A stretch of 64,000 bases of DNA, taken from NCBI GenBank assembly GCA_029204225.1, contig CM055100.1, positions 32,889,645 through 32,953,644 on the forward strand. Direction: 5' to 3'. Position 1 is the stretch's first letter. Every line of letters begins with the position of its first letter. The DNA is from Diphasiastrum complanatum (Eukaryota > Streptophyta > Lycopodiopsida > Lycopodiales > Lycopodiaceae). The notes beneath the pieces were generated by a model, which did no database searches, was not told where the DNA came from, and saw nothing but the letters and a program-made list of their open reading frames with translations. Position numbers and translations under genes: made by a program. This document shows positions 21,306-33,164 of the stretch, piece after piece.

Positions 21306-23480
21306 AACATCTAATAATAGTAGCCATGAAGAGTAGAAGGCACAAAAGCAACAACCACCACAAATGACCTTATTCACGACATTCTAACACTACTTTCCAA
21401 TTCACACTACTTTGAACACCATTCTCGAGCATTGATACTAACTCTTGAAAACATAAATAGTAACATAATAATCAAATGATGGGAGAAGCCTTGGCTCTCA
21501 AGCTCTCCTTCCCTACAAGCACATGTCTTATCACAACTCAATGCAAGAGTAATAGCAAAGGATCACATCAAACCATTAAGCATTCCCAAAATGAAGTAGC
21601 AAAAAAGGCACAACGGCTTGGGATTAGAAGGATGCAAAATACACAAGAAGACGCTTCATTATAGGAAAGGAGGTGTTTTGCAATTGGACCAAACCCAACA
21701 TGAAGTCGTCTATCCAATCAACTAAAATAATTGAATTACCAAAATTATGTTTCTAAACTAGACTTTAGAACATTTAGATCCTAACCTACAAAATAGCCAT
21801 TAAAAGAAGCATGCCTTGTGCTTTTTGGCTAATTAACGAGTTTGCTCTCAGGCTGGACTTTTATTTATAAAATGCTACTGCCTAGTAATCATTGTTTGGA
21901 ATTTATCGTCCAATATTTACAATTTGACCTTTGTCAACACTGGCGTTGCCTTGAAATCAAGCCTTGTCCAAGAATCTACTATCAATAATTTGATCTCGCC
22001 TTGTGACAAACACTAACTTGCCTAGATTGGCCATTTCAGATCCTTATAACCTTTTTGACACCTATACAACAATTAATTCATGTAATGTCGACGCTTATAT
22101 GCCAAATAAATGGCTTCTAAATATTGTACTAGGTCACCCCCTGCAGCAAAGTTGGCCTAGATCACCCAATTCAGCTCCAGAATGCGCATTGGTAGAGTAT
22201 CAGTGTGTTGCAATTTGAATCAACACAAAAATGGTGAAAAAATAGCCTATATGTGAATTCTTTGTCAATGATTTCATCTCTCTATCTTGGGGTACTCCAT
22301 TGTAGGCGATACAATCTCAACTACCTTTTGTTTGAGGTCAATCAGCTTAAGGACATCCAGAATTTGGCCAAAACTCCAAAAAATTCTTAGAAAAGGCTAA
22401 AATGCCCTAATTCTTCATAGACAAGAAATAATGCCATTCAAATGAATTTATGCCCTTCAAGCCCACTTCAGCCTTTCAAATTGAATTTTTTTATGCAGTG
22501 AAGTGGTCTATTAGAATCCCCATCATCAAAGTCAACTAACGTAAGGTTGACACGCAAATCAGTGACGAAGGCTCAATAGGGTCTAGGAGATAATTGGTGA
22601 ACAATGCTGACAGCCATATATTAGCATAAAAAACCTGAATCCTGCTGTGCACGAACTCATATTGACCCTAACTACAATATCAACAATTTGATAGCCTGAA
22701 TAGCAAGCTAAAATTGTTGGTTAGTGCCAATTTCTATTTCATTGTTCCCTCATAGATTGCAAAAATTCCTCCTAAACAGAGGCAGCGGGGATATGTTGGG
22801 GGCAGGGTTCTCTAATCGTGACCATTGTATTTATGTCATGCATGTGATAATCTACTATTCTTAAGTTCAGACCATTCATAGATTATGAATCTATATCCAC
22901 AAGATCTATCTGACCACCAATCAAAGTTTTATTAGGCTTGGATCTCACTTGAGTTGGATGTAACATATGATTTACATAAGGGTGGAATTGCCGCTTTTGG
23001 TTTGGGTCGGTATTATCAATTCAGAAAGCAACAATCAGAGAGATACCAATCTGTTTTCAAATGAATTGGGTGACCTTTGTTGTGCAGTGAAAACAAAGAA
23101 CTTCCTTGAAGAGGAGAGCTTTCAAAGATGGTATGATGATGATTACCAAATTACAAGAACTGCTGATCATTGCAGACTAAAAGTAATCTGTAGTCCTACA
23201 ATAAATTATGGCATGAGGCTGCAATGAGCACATATAATGAACCAGGACTCACAAGAAGAAAAAAATTTGTAATCCTGTGAACTAGATCTTGTATCTCTTT
23301 GTGTTTTTACTGACCCCAAATGAATTCAATTACAAGTATGAAGAAAATGCAATAGTAGCTTGAAATCAATTGTAGACTATACATGAGTATAGTGCACGAT
23401 GGAGCACACATACATGAGTATTTACCATTTGCAAGTTGTCAAAGGCGCCATTAAAAGTGCAAACCTCTACTCCAAAATGA
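21306..23480. other. Intron sequence, no gene seen
   Basis: No motif-bearing ORF, LTR or tandem repeat recognised. This is probably older unique intron sequence of LNP leading to the exon at 23824. Confidence 0.5.
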
Positions 23481-23535
23481 ACTACATTAATAATGTGAAC
23501 TCGATAGATATCCTATACATGCTACCTAGTCTTAC

Positions 23536-23824
23536 CTCACCGGCAACAGAATAAAGTACAAGGGCACGAGCAAGTTTCCTCCACGTTTGGGACCTCCTTT
23601 TCAACCTGGTGTGGACTGTCACTTCCTCTTTTGACAAATGCTGTAGTCTCTTTTCAAAATCATCACTGGTGTGCCAAAAGCTGAGGTGACCCAACCAACC
23701 CCAAAGTTTTCTTAGAGTTCCTTTTGAAGACTGAGATTGCTTAATTTCTTGAGAAGAAGAACCTCCTTGTGGCTTTTCTTTGTTAGCGGTTCCCTCCATA
23801 ACTGCAACTGGTTCACCAATAATA
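23536..23824 (-). CDS. LNP: Lunapark exon with start codon (N-terminal half)
   Basis: Acceptor TTTTGCAG ends at 23825; the ATG is at 23799-23797 and the donor GAG/GTAAGA follows 23536. The 88 codons begin MEGTANKEKPQ; a myristoylation-type Gly at position 2 is absent. After a Ser/Gln-rich stretch comes LRKLWGWLGHL, then DDFEKRLQHLSKEE at about residues 46-59, the most conserved N-terminal signature of Lunapark, then a basic helix and the start of the first hydrophobic segment (ALVLYSVAGE). It joins exon 2 in phase 0. Lunapark sits in the ER membrane at tubule junctions. The ATG is chosen because it precedes the family-like region and lies after the splice acceptor. Confidence 0.85.
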
Positions 23825-25039
23825 CTGCAAAATAAGGAACTTCCAAAATACAACAACCTGTCTACTTATTCTACATTAGCTACTTTCGTAGATACTTGTT
23901 TTTCAAACAAATCAGCCAAAAAAGAGATACAAATCTGGGGTAGCAGTTTCAATAGCCTACTTGAGCGAAGATTGCTGAAACCTTCTGAATGATGCCGACA
24001 ATGCGATCATAAACCTAAATCAAATCCGCACATTGTTTTGTAGCGCTTTCCAAAAAAAAACCATAATATGAAGGCAGAAAACGTCTGGACAGGCCTACAG
24101 CAATCTTATGCTTTAGCAAAAACAGCTAGCAGTACCCTGATGCCAACGTATTAACTATCAACAGCGATAACCTTCCTGTTTGCTTGATTGTCACTCTACT
24201 GGCAACAACCATCTGACAGGTTAGTATAGGCGAACTGGCAGATAACCATAGTACTGCTCTAGCTCTTTCAAACAACGACAAACGCATGACAATACAAAAG
24301 AGATCATATACTTTCAAATTAAACGATGACAAGATCCAATTGATCAGCAGCGTGCAATTTTCAACTGGTAACAAGGGGCCAGCTGATCTATACACCTGTG
24401 AACTTCTGAAAACTGCCCGTTGATGTAGGTAGCAGATACGATCCCTTTCACGTCGAAAAGTGAGCACGAATTATATTTATCAATGATCTGACTGTGCCTT
24501 CGCTATCCAAGATTCAGATCTGGTAATAGTTGACTGACGGCTAAAATGTACTGTATAAAGAAGGGATCAACCATCACTGATGGAATAATGCTATACTTTC
24601 CACTTGATTTGGTTGTGATCCAAACCGCTTAACTGCAATTCTCAATCAATGAAATACAATCAAAATCAGCAACTCACACAAAATGTCGTTCGTAAATGTA
24701 TCGACAATGACAAGAATCGGCAGAAACACAACCAAACGTTCCTTCTTCAGTGAATTTGAAACTTACGAAAGCAAATTTTCACAGAAAAGATAGACCTATA
24801 AGCTTCACAACAGAAAATTCTAAGACATTCGCAACAAACGGGCAATCATCTTGAAGGTGAAAAAAGCAGGGTTAAAGCCGAAATCCTGAATTTACCATTA
24901 ACTACAAAAGAATTACGCTAGAAAAAGCAAGCATTCAATGACAGCAATAAAGTCAGTGTGAAAGTAAAAGCAACACTAAATAAAAGCATCATCAACGAAA
25001 ATAAATCAATAACGTAAGTTTCACGCTCTACAAAATTAC
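23825..25039 (-). other. LNP: Probable 5' UTR intron of Lunapark
   Basis: Donor GCAG/GTAATT (GT at 25039-25038) and acceptor TTTTGCAG/T at 23825. The open frame at 24126-24467 within it shows no domain and is taken as chance. Confidence 0.5.
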
Positions 25040-25290
25040 CTGCAAAAAGCGTAACATCATCGTCCAAACTGGAAAAATTAATGAGCAAATGAGTTGTCAC
25101 TGTCTAAAGTAAAGCGCGCGCAGGAAGGAGCAGGATCCATCGTAGACCTGCAAACAAAACTGTGGATCGGGATCACAAAATGGAGGAAAAGAAGAAGAAG
25201 AGCAGAAGGAATCCATCGCCAAATAAAATGGCGCTGCGAGAAAAACTCGAATCAGGGATTAGGAAGACCAACCATCCTCCCACGTGTCAC
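25040..25290 (-). promoter_or_regulatory. LNP: Probable first exon and promoter of Lunapark
   Basis: Base composition becomes more GC-rich here than in the flanks. A splice donor lies at 25040/25039. A G-box core CACGTG at 25281-25286 lies just upstream of the presumed transcript start. No clear TATA box was found. An upstream ATG at 25060-25058 opens a short frame that would continue across the 5' UTR intron and stop before the main ATG. The transcription start is not determined. Confidence 0.45.
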
Positions 25291-26356
25291 CTGTCTCACG
25301 AAACACACTCAAAATAGATCTAAAATTATTAAACTCATTAATTAAATTCTTTTTGCCTTTTTAACTTCCTTTTTTCTTTTTCTTTTTCTTTTTTTTTTGC
25401 AAAGTTAATAATATCAAACATTAAACTATAAGTTTTTATTTTCAAATAATTTGTTTTTTTTAAGATTTTAAAAATAACTAGTTTGACTCTAGGCTAAATT
25501 TAATACATTCATTTCAGTGGCCCATAAATATAAAATTTTAACAAAGTGCATGCCATTTTATTTTATTTTAATTACAAAAATCATATGAATATTTTTATAT
25601 ATGATTATACATTCACCCTAATTTTTTGACTTTTCTAAAAATTGTCAAAAATTTTAAAATCCTGCATCTCAATTTAATTGCCGACAAAATATTACAAATT
25701 TACATTATTAACTAAGTCATTGACATAATAAAGTTATGTAACCTTATGAGCTTTATATGAATCTACCTACTTTACTACACATAAATTTCTTGCATTTTAA
25801 AAGTTTGAATCACTTAAAATCCTAATGAAAAAGGATAAATTTATTATCAGACTTTGTATAAAAATTTGAGCCTTCTTGAAAGACTTTGTTTTTAGCCTTC
25901 TCCATATAGAATCGTGGGCTTTCGGCCCATAAATTGTTAAAAAGCCTACAAAAAAAAAATTGATAGGTTTTCTGTTAGATTAAAAAAAAAGTTTTCTGCA
26001 AGCACTGGGTTGGTCAATGGAGTTTCAAAGAAAGTCAATGTTAAAGAATGAATTGTGAAGACAACCTCAACTTTTGAGACTTGGACCTTAACGGAGGGCT
26101 CACCTACGCAACATGAAAGTGAACGTGCATTTATGGCAAGAAGTTGCAAACATTAGATCATGTTTGATTCACTAACATTTGTAGATGTAGCATGTAATTA
26201 TTACATGTCGGCACGGAGAAATCTACATGCAGCTCATGCAGTTCTTTGCATGTGGAATAAAAAACATACATTAATATTCTTTACAGCATGGTGTGAGGCA
26301 ACTGCAATCCACATGGACAAATGAAACTGCACGACTTCGTTTAAGGCATTTGTCCA
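25291..26356. other. AT-rich intergenic sequence
   Basis: Very AT-rich with T-runs (25360-25400) and no motif-bearing ORF; upstream flank of the LNP gene. Confidence 0.5.
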
Positions 26357-26360
26357 AAAA

Positions 26361-26545
26361 ATGAATTATATGAAAGATCGAGTGGGGTGGAAGGCCTAGG
26401 TCCGCCGAGGGCCTTCCTTGGAAGGAGGGCCCTTGCCCGAGGACGGGAGCCCGAGGGCAGGGCCCCAATCTGCATGGAAGGCCCAAGGCCCGTGGGCCTT
26501 CCACGACGTAATGCCATATCTAAAAAAAATTCTCTCATAAATTCT
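26361..26545. repeat. GC-rich foldback element
   Basis: A 118-bp GC-rich core is bounded by the inverted repeat GTGGAAGGCC (26387-26396) and GGCCTTCCAC (26495-26504). Inside is a smaller palindrome CCTTCC/GGAAGG (26412-26425) and several GGAAGGCCC/GGGCCC units. The flanks show weaker inverted similarity (GAATTATATGAAAG versus CTCTCATAAATTC). It has the look of a foldback or MITE-type element in an AT-rich field. No transposase is present. Confidence 0.5.
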
Positions 26546-27415
26546 AGATAGAATCGCTAATGCTTTCACTCAAGAATGAGAATTTTGGACAAAACGAGTG
26601 GTTATTTCACTTGCAAGCAAATTCCACCTTTGGAAAAACGATCATAAAATTATAAGTATTTTCAAATCATGAAAATCATTATTGTATTCAATTGCAAAAT
26701 TGTGAGTAGTCAATCATGAGCCTTGTATATTGTGAAACTATGAATATTGAATCATGACATCTTTTTATTGTGCAATTATGAATAATGAATATCGACTTTT
26801 CTAAATACTCAAATTATAAGTAGTAAATTGTGACTTTTCTTTTTATTGAATGTGAATTTTATTATTTATATTGAATTATGAAATTAGTGAATACTGAATC
26901 ATAATATTTGTGATTATTTTCATAAATATCTGTGATCGAATTTGTTAAAACATACTGTAATATTGTGAGTATGCACTATGAAATCATGAGTATTACATCG
27001 TAAAATTTACTGCCACTTTTGTGAGCATTTATTAAAAACATTTATATTGAGATATAAAACTACAAATACTTAATAATATGACTTGTTATTACTTTGTGAA
27101 AATGGACCATGATTGGCATTATCCAAATTATCAAATTGTCAATATTGAATTCTAAATTTTTTGACAGTTCAAATCTCAAAGTGAGAAAAAAAAATTTCAA
27201 TCGCTAAACAACATTATAAAGTTAAAAAATGACTAAATACTCATCCATTCTTACCAAAGGTCGTTCCTCGTGTCAAATATTTAGAAATTTCAAAACACCA
27301 CAATAATGGCAAGGCCTTTTTGGTATGCCACCTAGGCTGTGGTCGCCCTCTCTTGGTAGGTGCTATCGTTCATTATCATTATTGTTGTTGTTGCTACTGA
27401 CACTTACTTGCCTTT
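26546..27415. other. AT-rich sequence, no gene seen
   Basis: Strongly AT-rich; repeated TTGTGAATAT-like words suggest degraded simple sequence. No ORF of note. Confidence 0.5.
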
Positions 27416-27433
27416 TGTGTTTGCAGCTTTAGC

Positions 27434-27691
27434 ATGAGCTTTCTAATGGATAAATGCTTTTCTTGTGTATCCTCTGCAAGGAATCGAAGCCCTCGTTTTG
27501 GCGTTATGCACCAAGGTCCAATCTCATCTACTTGTGTGCCAAATCATGTCATTATTCTATCAAGTAACGTGAATGTTGGTAACATGGCTTCACGTGCTTG
27601 TGTTCATGATCATGGACACTTCGCTTTGCTTCCCAATGAAGATAGGCAAGATGACAATGACGAAATTTTTGATCTCAGGATAAAACCTTGA
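27434..27691 (+). other. Possible unassigned exon or chance ORF
   Basis: An 85-codon frame starts eight bases after an acceptor-like TTTTGTGTTTGCAG (27415-27428). The peptide has a Cys/Ser-rich start (MDKCFSCVSS) and an acidic end (NEDRQDDNDEIFD) and no domain I recognise. No further exon was identified. It could be the first coding exon of a plus-strand neighbour or chance. Confidence 0.2.
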
Positions 27692-27844
27692 AGTCACAAG
27701 AGAAAGCTATCACAGATTAGGAAGCATGAAGTTAGCTTGTTGATAAGCACTATCAATCATTCACCATAAGCAATCACCATCAGAAGGAGGAAGAACACAC
27801 CATCACACTATTACATTGAATCATGAAGAGAGAAACTAGTAGTT

Positions 27845-27945
<101 letters not shown>

Positions 27946-27947
27946 AA

Positions 27948-28275
27948 ACTAGTAGTTGACTATAGACTAGCCTACAACCACTTATAACTGGTAACAGCTG
28001 TCAACAGTAAATCGTAAATAGTAATAAGCTTATCATTGGTTCTAACACTCTCCCTCAATGATAAAATTACACTCTTCTATTCTTAATAAAGTACGAAACT
28101 TTTCAAATTTACATCTACCTGATAACTTAGTAAAAATATCTGCCACTTAATCTTCAGATCTACAAAAACAAGATCAATGGCTCCATTAAGAATTTTCTCT
28201 CGAACAAAGTGATAATGTATTTCGATGTGCTTAGTTCAAGCATGTAGAACTGGATTTTTGGCAAGGCTAGAAGGT
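27948..28275 (-). mobile_element. Ty1/copia 3' end fragment: RNase H tail, polypurine tract, LTR start
   Basis: Minus-strand translation of about 28275-28070 gives SLAKNPVLHA, TKHIEIHYHFVREK and a TKPL-region equivalent, the C-terminal RNase H signature of copia Pol. The polypurine tract is the complement of 28048-28059 (ATTGAGGGAGAG), followed by an LTR start TGTTAGAACC at 28047. The remainder of the element is absent. Confidence 0.7.
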
Positions 28276-28530
28276 CAATCAGGATGAGTAGGAGTAATAT
28301 TAACTCCAACACTCTCCCTTAAGCTTACTACTACAAATCTTAAATTAAATTGAGATTTAACATACCTACCAAAGTAGAATGTTTATCTTTTGACAATGGT
28401 TTTGTAGAATATCAGCCAACATATTGTCGGTATGACAATAACTTAGTAAACGTCTTTATTCTGAACTTTCTCTCTAAGAAAATGAAATTGAACTTCTATA
28501 TGTTTAGTTCTAGTACGAGTTCGTGGGTTT
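28276..28530 (-). mobile_element. Second copia 3' end fragment
   Basis: The minus strand 28530-28430 reads TRTKHIEVQFHFLREK, again the RNase H C terminus. A purine tract and LTR start TGTTGG follow (complement near 28311). The LTR is cut off after about 36 bases by the neighbouring fragment, so two related copia ends lie in tandem, both on the minus strand. Confidence 0.65.
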
Positions 28531-28534
28531 AGAG

Positions 28535-29175
28535 ATAGAGCTATAGCCGGAGAAGGAGCGTATAGCTTTTTAGATGGGTTTAGTGGCTATAACCAGGTGC
28601 AATTGCCCCAGATGATCAGCACAAAACTATATTCTCTACTGAGTGAGAAACGTATGCCTATAGAGTGATGCCATGTGGATTGTGTAACGCTCCCAGCACC
28701 TTCCAACGAGTGATGAGCTATGCCTTCAAAGATTTTCTATGGAAATTCCTTGAGATTTTCATGGATGACTTGTGTGTCCATTCCTCTAGAGCCCAACATC
28801 TAGCTTGATTAGAAAAAGTGTTCATTATTTGGCATATCTCTGAACCCAGCCAAATGCCAATTTCTAGTCACGCACGACATAGTGCTAGGCCACGTAGTTT
28901 CGAAGCATGGTATCGCTACCGACGTTGAAAAGATCCGCATAATACTTGCTTTGCCAGAACCAAGAACCGTACATGAAGTATACATCTTTATAGGGCATTG
29001 TAACTATTATCGAAGGTTTATTTTGAATTTTGCCAAGCTGGCCCATTTGATTTATCAAATGACCATCCAACTTGAATGGGCAGTTGAAGGCACTAAGGCT
29101 TTTCACAAACTCAAGAAGGCCTTAGTAACCGCTCCAATTCTTTGACCCCCTATTTGGACCATAGAATTCCATGTT
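28535..29175 (+). pseudogene. Ty3/gypsy reverse transcriptase fragment
   Basis: YSFLDGFSGYNQVQLP near 28560, FMDDLCVHS (catalytic DD) near 28760, then LGHVVSKHGI, GHCNYYRRFI and KLKKALVTAPIL in 28882-29145. This is the palm and connection of gypsy RT, with frame changes between blocks. RNase H and integrase are missing. Confidence 0.8.
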
Positions 29176-29206
29176 TTGCTAGTTATTGTTTCAAGAAGAA
29201 GAGAGA

Positions 29207-29635
29207 TCAAGGTGAGAAACAAGCCAATCCATGTGGTGAATAAGGTGTTGTAGTCTGCCTCTTGATCCCTTGATCTTTGCAAAAATCAATAAATTCTGTC
29301 GAAAAGTACTCACCACCTCCATCAGATCTCAAAGTCTTGATGCAACATCTTGTTTGCTTTTCAACTAATGCTTTGAATTCCCTACACTTAGCAAAAGCAT
29401 CTGATTTCTTGCTTATGAAATAAATCCAAATGCATCTACTATAATCATCAATAAAGGTAATAATGTAATAGCAGCCACTAAGAGATCTAGTCTCCATTGG
29501 TCCAAATAGATCATTGTGGACAAGATCTAGAATACCACTGGCTCTTTTTGCTCCATTTTTGGGAAACCTCTCTCTGTTTTGTTTTCCCAGAATGCAACCT
29601 TCACAGATTTTTTCTTCAAAAGAAATATCAAGCAA
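29207..29635 (-). pseudogene. Copia integrase fragment
   Basis: The 142 codons contain the zinc-domain end CEGCILGKQ, LVHNDLFGPM, then the catalytic blocks FIDDYSRCIWIYF and LRSDGGGEYFS (first and second Asp). The third block is lost: the frame ends at TTTPYSPHG followed by unrelated residues. It is not functional. Confidence 0.82.
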
Positions 29636-30285
29636 TCCAATAACTAGATTACCTCTTTTGAGAATCTGTAAACTTTGAGCACTAATGTGACCAAATCATT
29701 GATGCCACAGATCACTTTGATATCAACAGTGCTTACCATAGCTTGAGAAAAGGATCTCGCATTCAATTTGTAGAGCCGATTCATGTTGACTCTAGCTCTT
29801 GTAGCAATCACTTTGTAGTGATTCTTGATGTCCTTGACAAGACATTTGTCACTATCAGACTCAACCTTGAGTTGTTGATCAGCCATTGTCCCAACTGATA
29901 ATAGATTATTAGCCAAACAAGGTATATATTGCATATTTCTTATCTACTTTATCATCTCGTTGACTAGACTGGTACCACTTCGAATCCTTTCACATGTAGC
30001 AATTGTATTTTGTCAACTTTTGGGAAAAGTGCAATAACTTCTGCATCTCTTATCCAAATGCCCTACAAATTGGTGCAAATCAAAGTTAAAACAGAGCTCT
30101 ACAAGCTTATTGAATCAAATTAGAAATGAAAGATGAAATTGGATGTCAAAAATTGGTCTGAGCAGACCTGAAAATTTCAAACTCAAAAAATTAACAAAAA
30201 GAAAGCTACAAATGCAATAAACGTATCAAATCTAATGAAATTCACATAGAATCATCATGAATCTAGGATCTATGCTTTGATACCA
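29207..30285 (-). mobile_element. Internally deleted copia element: integrase, pre-integrase, primer site
   Basis: Reading leftward: a tRNA-Met-like primer site (complement of 30274-30285, TGGTATCAAAGC), a zinc-knuckle trace GHLDKRC near 30055, a pre-integrase region (29644-29934) and an integrase core (29207-29635). Most of gag and protease between 30270 and 29940 and everything after the integrase are missing. Confidence 0.7.
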
Positions 30286-31367
30286 AGAAATTTCATGTGC
30301 CAACTCCCAAACTAATAGCAATCACAATAGAAGTTAAGCTAATAGCAAGAAAAGTACAAGACCATCAAGATAGCATATCCATAGAAAGCTAGAAACAATG
30401 AGATATGAATGGAATCACATTAGCAATGAAATAAAGAGTACAATCAATGAACATTAAGCATGAATTCATGTGGATAGGGCACATGAGACCTAACAATGGT
30501 GATCTCTATGGCTCACATGAACAAGGAAGCTAGAAGCTCTCACTTGCAAATGAGCCAAAAGATTCACAAAATGATGTCTCTTGCCTAGTTTTGAACAATG
30601 CTCTTACTTAACTTAACTTGACTATCTTGAGGGATAGTTAGCCCTTATTAAGTATTATTGAAACTACATTGGGCCCTTATTGGCCTGCTATCCTTATTAG
30701 TTACTTTGAAGGGCCTAAAGAGTGAACCGCCTTGTTCTTAAGGCTAATAGCTCCTTTTGGGCCTACGAAGCTTACAATGGATATTTTGATGATGCATTGA
30801 TAGCACTGATGTACCAGTATTACATGACACAAGCACGTATATCAAGGATTTGGTGAAGATATTAATGCTAGAGCATGCTAGATTGATTTCTACCCAAAAA
30901 TCGAGTTTCTTGCATATCTAGATTGGATCTTTTGTAGATCAAAACTCATTTTTTGATGAATTTTGATTTCACACCACATTTACTAGGAATAGCCAATTTT
31001 GGATATTAGATAGGTCTCACTTGAAACTACAAGATTCTATATCAAGTTTTAGGTAATTGCATGTAGAATTTGAAATATTCAATTTTTTGTGATTTTGTCA
31101 AAACACTAATTTTGATTGGATCTCTATTTTGTGAGGTTACTGAACTTCATTAGAGTGTGTTTCAATATTAGGAAGTGGCAAGAGTCATTAGATTGAGGAT
31201 AGATCATAGGTTGATCAATATTTCTACATTCTATGTGTTGATTTTATAGATATAAGTGCTAGAAGAGAATTGAGAGGTTCCATATCTTTGTGATTTCTTT
31301 TTGGAGACTGTTGTATTTCAAAAGAGTGCTTTGTGCATTGGTGAAGAGAAGATCAGGTCATTGCAAC
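30286..31367. other. LTR-like and unassigned sequence between two copia elements
   Basis: Sequence right of the primer site at 30274-30285 should be the LTR of the minus-strand copia, but no partner LTR is in the window to delimit it. The part before 31368 would similarly hold the leader of the plus-strand copia. No ORF was recognised. Confidence 0.4.
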
Positions 31368-32100
31368 ATGGCTAAATCAAGTGGATACATGTCGGAATGC
31401 AATGATAGGCTTACCTCATGAAACTATTCATTGTGGAAAGTGAGGATGAAATCACTTCTCTAGGTGAATGATGTTTTGGATATGGTTGTAGGTTTGGAGG
31501 AGAGGCCAGCAACACAACAAGAACAAATGAGGTATGACAAGAGGGCCAAAAGAGCTCTACACATGATCAAGGTGAATGTTACCAATGAGCTTCTCAAGGA
31601 AGTTGGTAAGAGTACTTCATCAAAGGATGCTTGGGATTCATTAAAGAAGCTTTATGAATCCAAGTCTACATCTAGAGTGCTGACTCTAAGAAGGCAAATC
31701 TTTTAATATTTGCAAAATAATGAAGAAAGTCCTAATATTTTGGCTTTGAGAGTGAAGGCTTTGAATGGTGAGTTAGCTTGCGTTGATGAGAGAATTAAGG
31801 CCCAATTTGATTGATCTTCAAGAGACCTTGATCAATGAAGAATATAAGCTTCAAGAAAGAGGTTTATCTTCATCAACATCTCAAGCTGGAGAGGAGGCTA
31901 TGTTCATCAAGGAAAAATCTAAGGCCAAAGGCAAAAGTAAGTGGTCTAAAGGGCAAGATCAAGGGGAGGCTTCTTCAAATTGAAAAAAGAAAGATAGATC
32001 GTAGTTCAAGTGCTTATATTGTGGCATCAAAGGACACTTTGCAAGTGAGCGTGATGAAGATGGTTTGGATGTTCAAAATTCAAATGATGATGCTTTTGTG
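31368..32100 (+). pseudogene. Copia Gag with zinc knuckle
   Basis: It begins MAKSSGYMSECND with stops at about 31419 and 31463, then an open stretch 31464-31706 with DMVVGLEERPA and the KDAWDSLKKLYES helix of copia Gag. The zinc knuckle near 32009-32050 reads CLYCGIKGHFASER, where the last Cys is replaced by Arg. It is non-functional. Confidence 0.75.
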
Positions 32101-32129
32101 ATGTGTTCATGTATGCTTGCTAATGATGG

Positions 32130-33100
32130 AGATTGATAGTGGAGCAAGCTCACACATGACTTTTCACATAGAGTACTTCACTTCTTTGTTGGCATATGAA
32201 GATGACAAGAAGGTGATCTACATGGCCAATGATGGTGAGTATGCAATCAAAGGGATTGGCACTGCTAAGTAAAGGTCTCAAAGTTGAGTTTGATGGAAAT
32301 CAAAAGGAAGGATATCTTTGATTGCAAAAGGTAAAAGGCAAGGGAAGTTGTTCAAACTAGATGCTTGTGTTATTGCTAACCAAGTTGGATTCGTGGCAAG
32401 TGAGCAAATTCCTATTCAAGAGATTTGACATAGAAGGATGGGGCACCTCAACTTCAAGTTGTTGGAGGTAATGGCTAAGAAGCAAGTTGTGATTGGTCTT
32501 CCTAAATCCTTAAGTGGCATCGATCATGTTTGTGAGTCTTGTGCTTTGTCAAAGTCACATAGACTACCTTATTCTAGATCCACAAAGCCTTTTTAAATTG
32601 TACATTCAAATATTCATGGAATTACTACAATTAGCAATAGTGGAGCTAAGATGTATTTAACTTTCATTGATGATTTTAATAGATTTTGTTGGATCTATCT
32701 ACTAAAGAGCAAGGATGAAGTGTATGATGTCTTTGTTGAGCTCAAGAATGCAAGGGAGAACCAATTTTCCACAAGGATTAAGTGCTTAAGGAGTGACAAT
32801 GGTGGAGAGTACATATCTACCAAGTTCAAGGCTTTTTGTGATGAGCATGGGATCAAGAGGGAGTATACAACACTAAGGACCCCACAACAAAATGGAGTGG
32901 CCGAGAGGAAGAATGCCAAAGCCATGAGGTTAAGTGCTAACCTTGATAAGCCATTTTGGGATCAAGCTTTATTGTGTGCTAATTTTTTGTGCAATAGGTG
33001 GCCGAGTGCTATTTAGGATGGCAAGACACCTTTTCAGATGCTATTCAAGAGGAGGCCGAGTGTCAACTTTCTTAAACTTTTGGATGCACATGATATGTCA
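32130..33100 (+). pseudogene. Copia protease and integrase
   Basis: The protease motif DSGASSHMT lies near 32134. The pre-integrase part has RRMGHLNFKLL and CESCALSKSHR. The integrase core is open at 32651-33016 with FIDDFNRFCWIYLL, LRSDNGGEYIS and TPQQNGVAERKN, so all three catalytic positions (D, D, E) are present. Stops near 32595 and 33015 and frame shifts break the polyprotein. Confidence 0.82.
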
Positions 33101-33164
33101 ACATAACTCTTGATGATAGGACCAAGGAGGATCTATCTTCAAGGAAAGGGTTGGATATAGTGAA

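Larger units (their letters stand above)
10574..23535 (-). other. LNP: Lunapark intron of 12,962 bp
   Basis: GT donor at 23535-23534 (GAG/GTAAGA) and AG acceptor at 10575-10574. The intron has been enlarged by LINE-derived copies (11.4-16.2 kb) and an LTR element (17.7-21.3 kb), all on the opposite strand to the gene or non-coding. Intronic sequence free of recognised repeats is left mainly at 10.6-11.4, 16.3-17.6 and 21.3-23.5 kb. Confidence 0.78.

Noticed and set aside
22967-23227. 86-codon ORF in the LNP intron
   Set aside because: No recognisable motif and no splice context; not reported as a gene.
24126-24467. 113-codon minus-strand ORF in the presumed LNP 5' UTR intron
   Set aside because: No domain, no splice context or codon bias suggesting coding; taken as chance.
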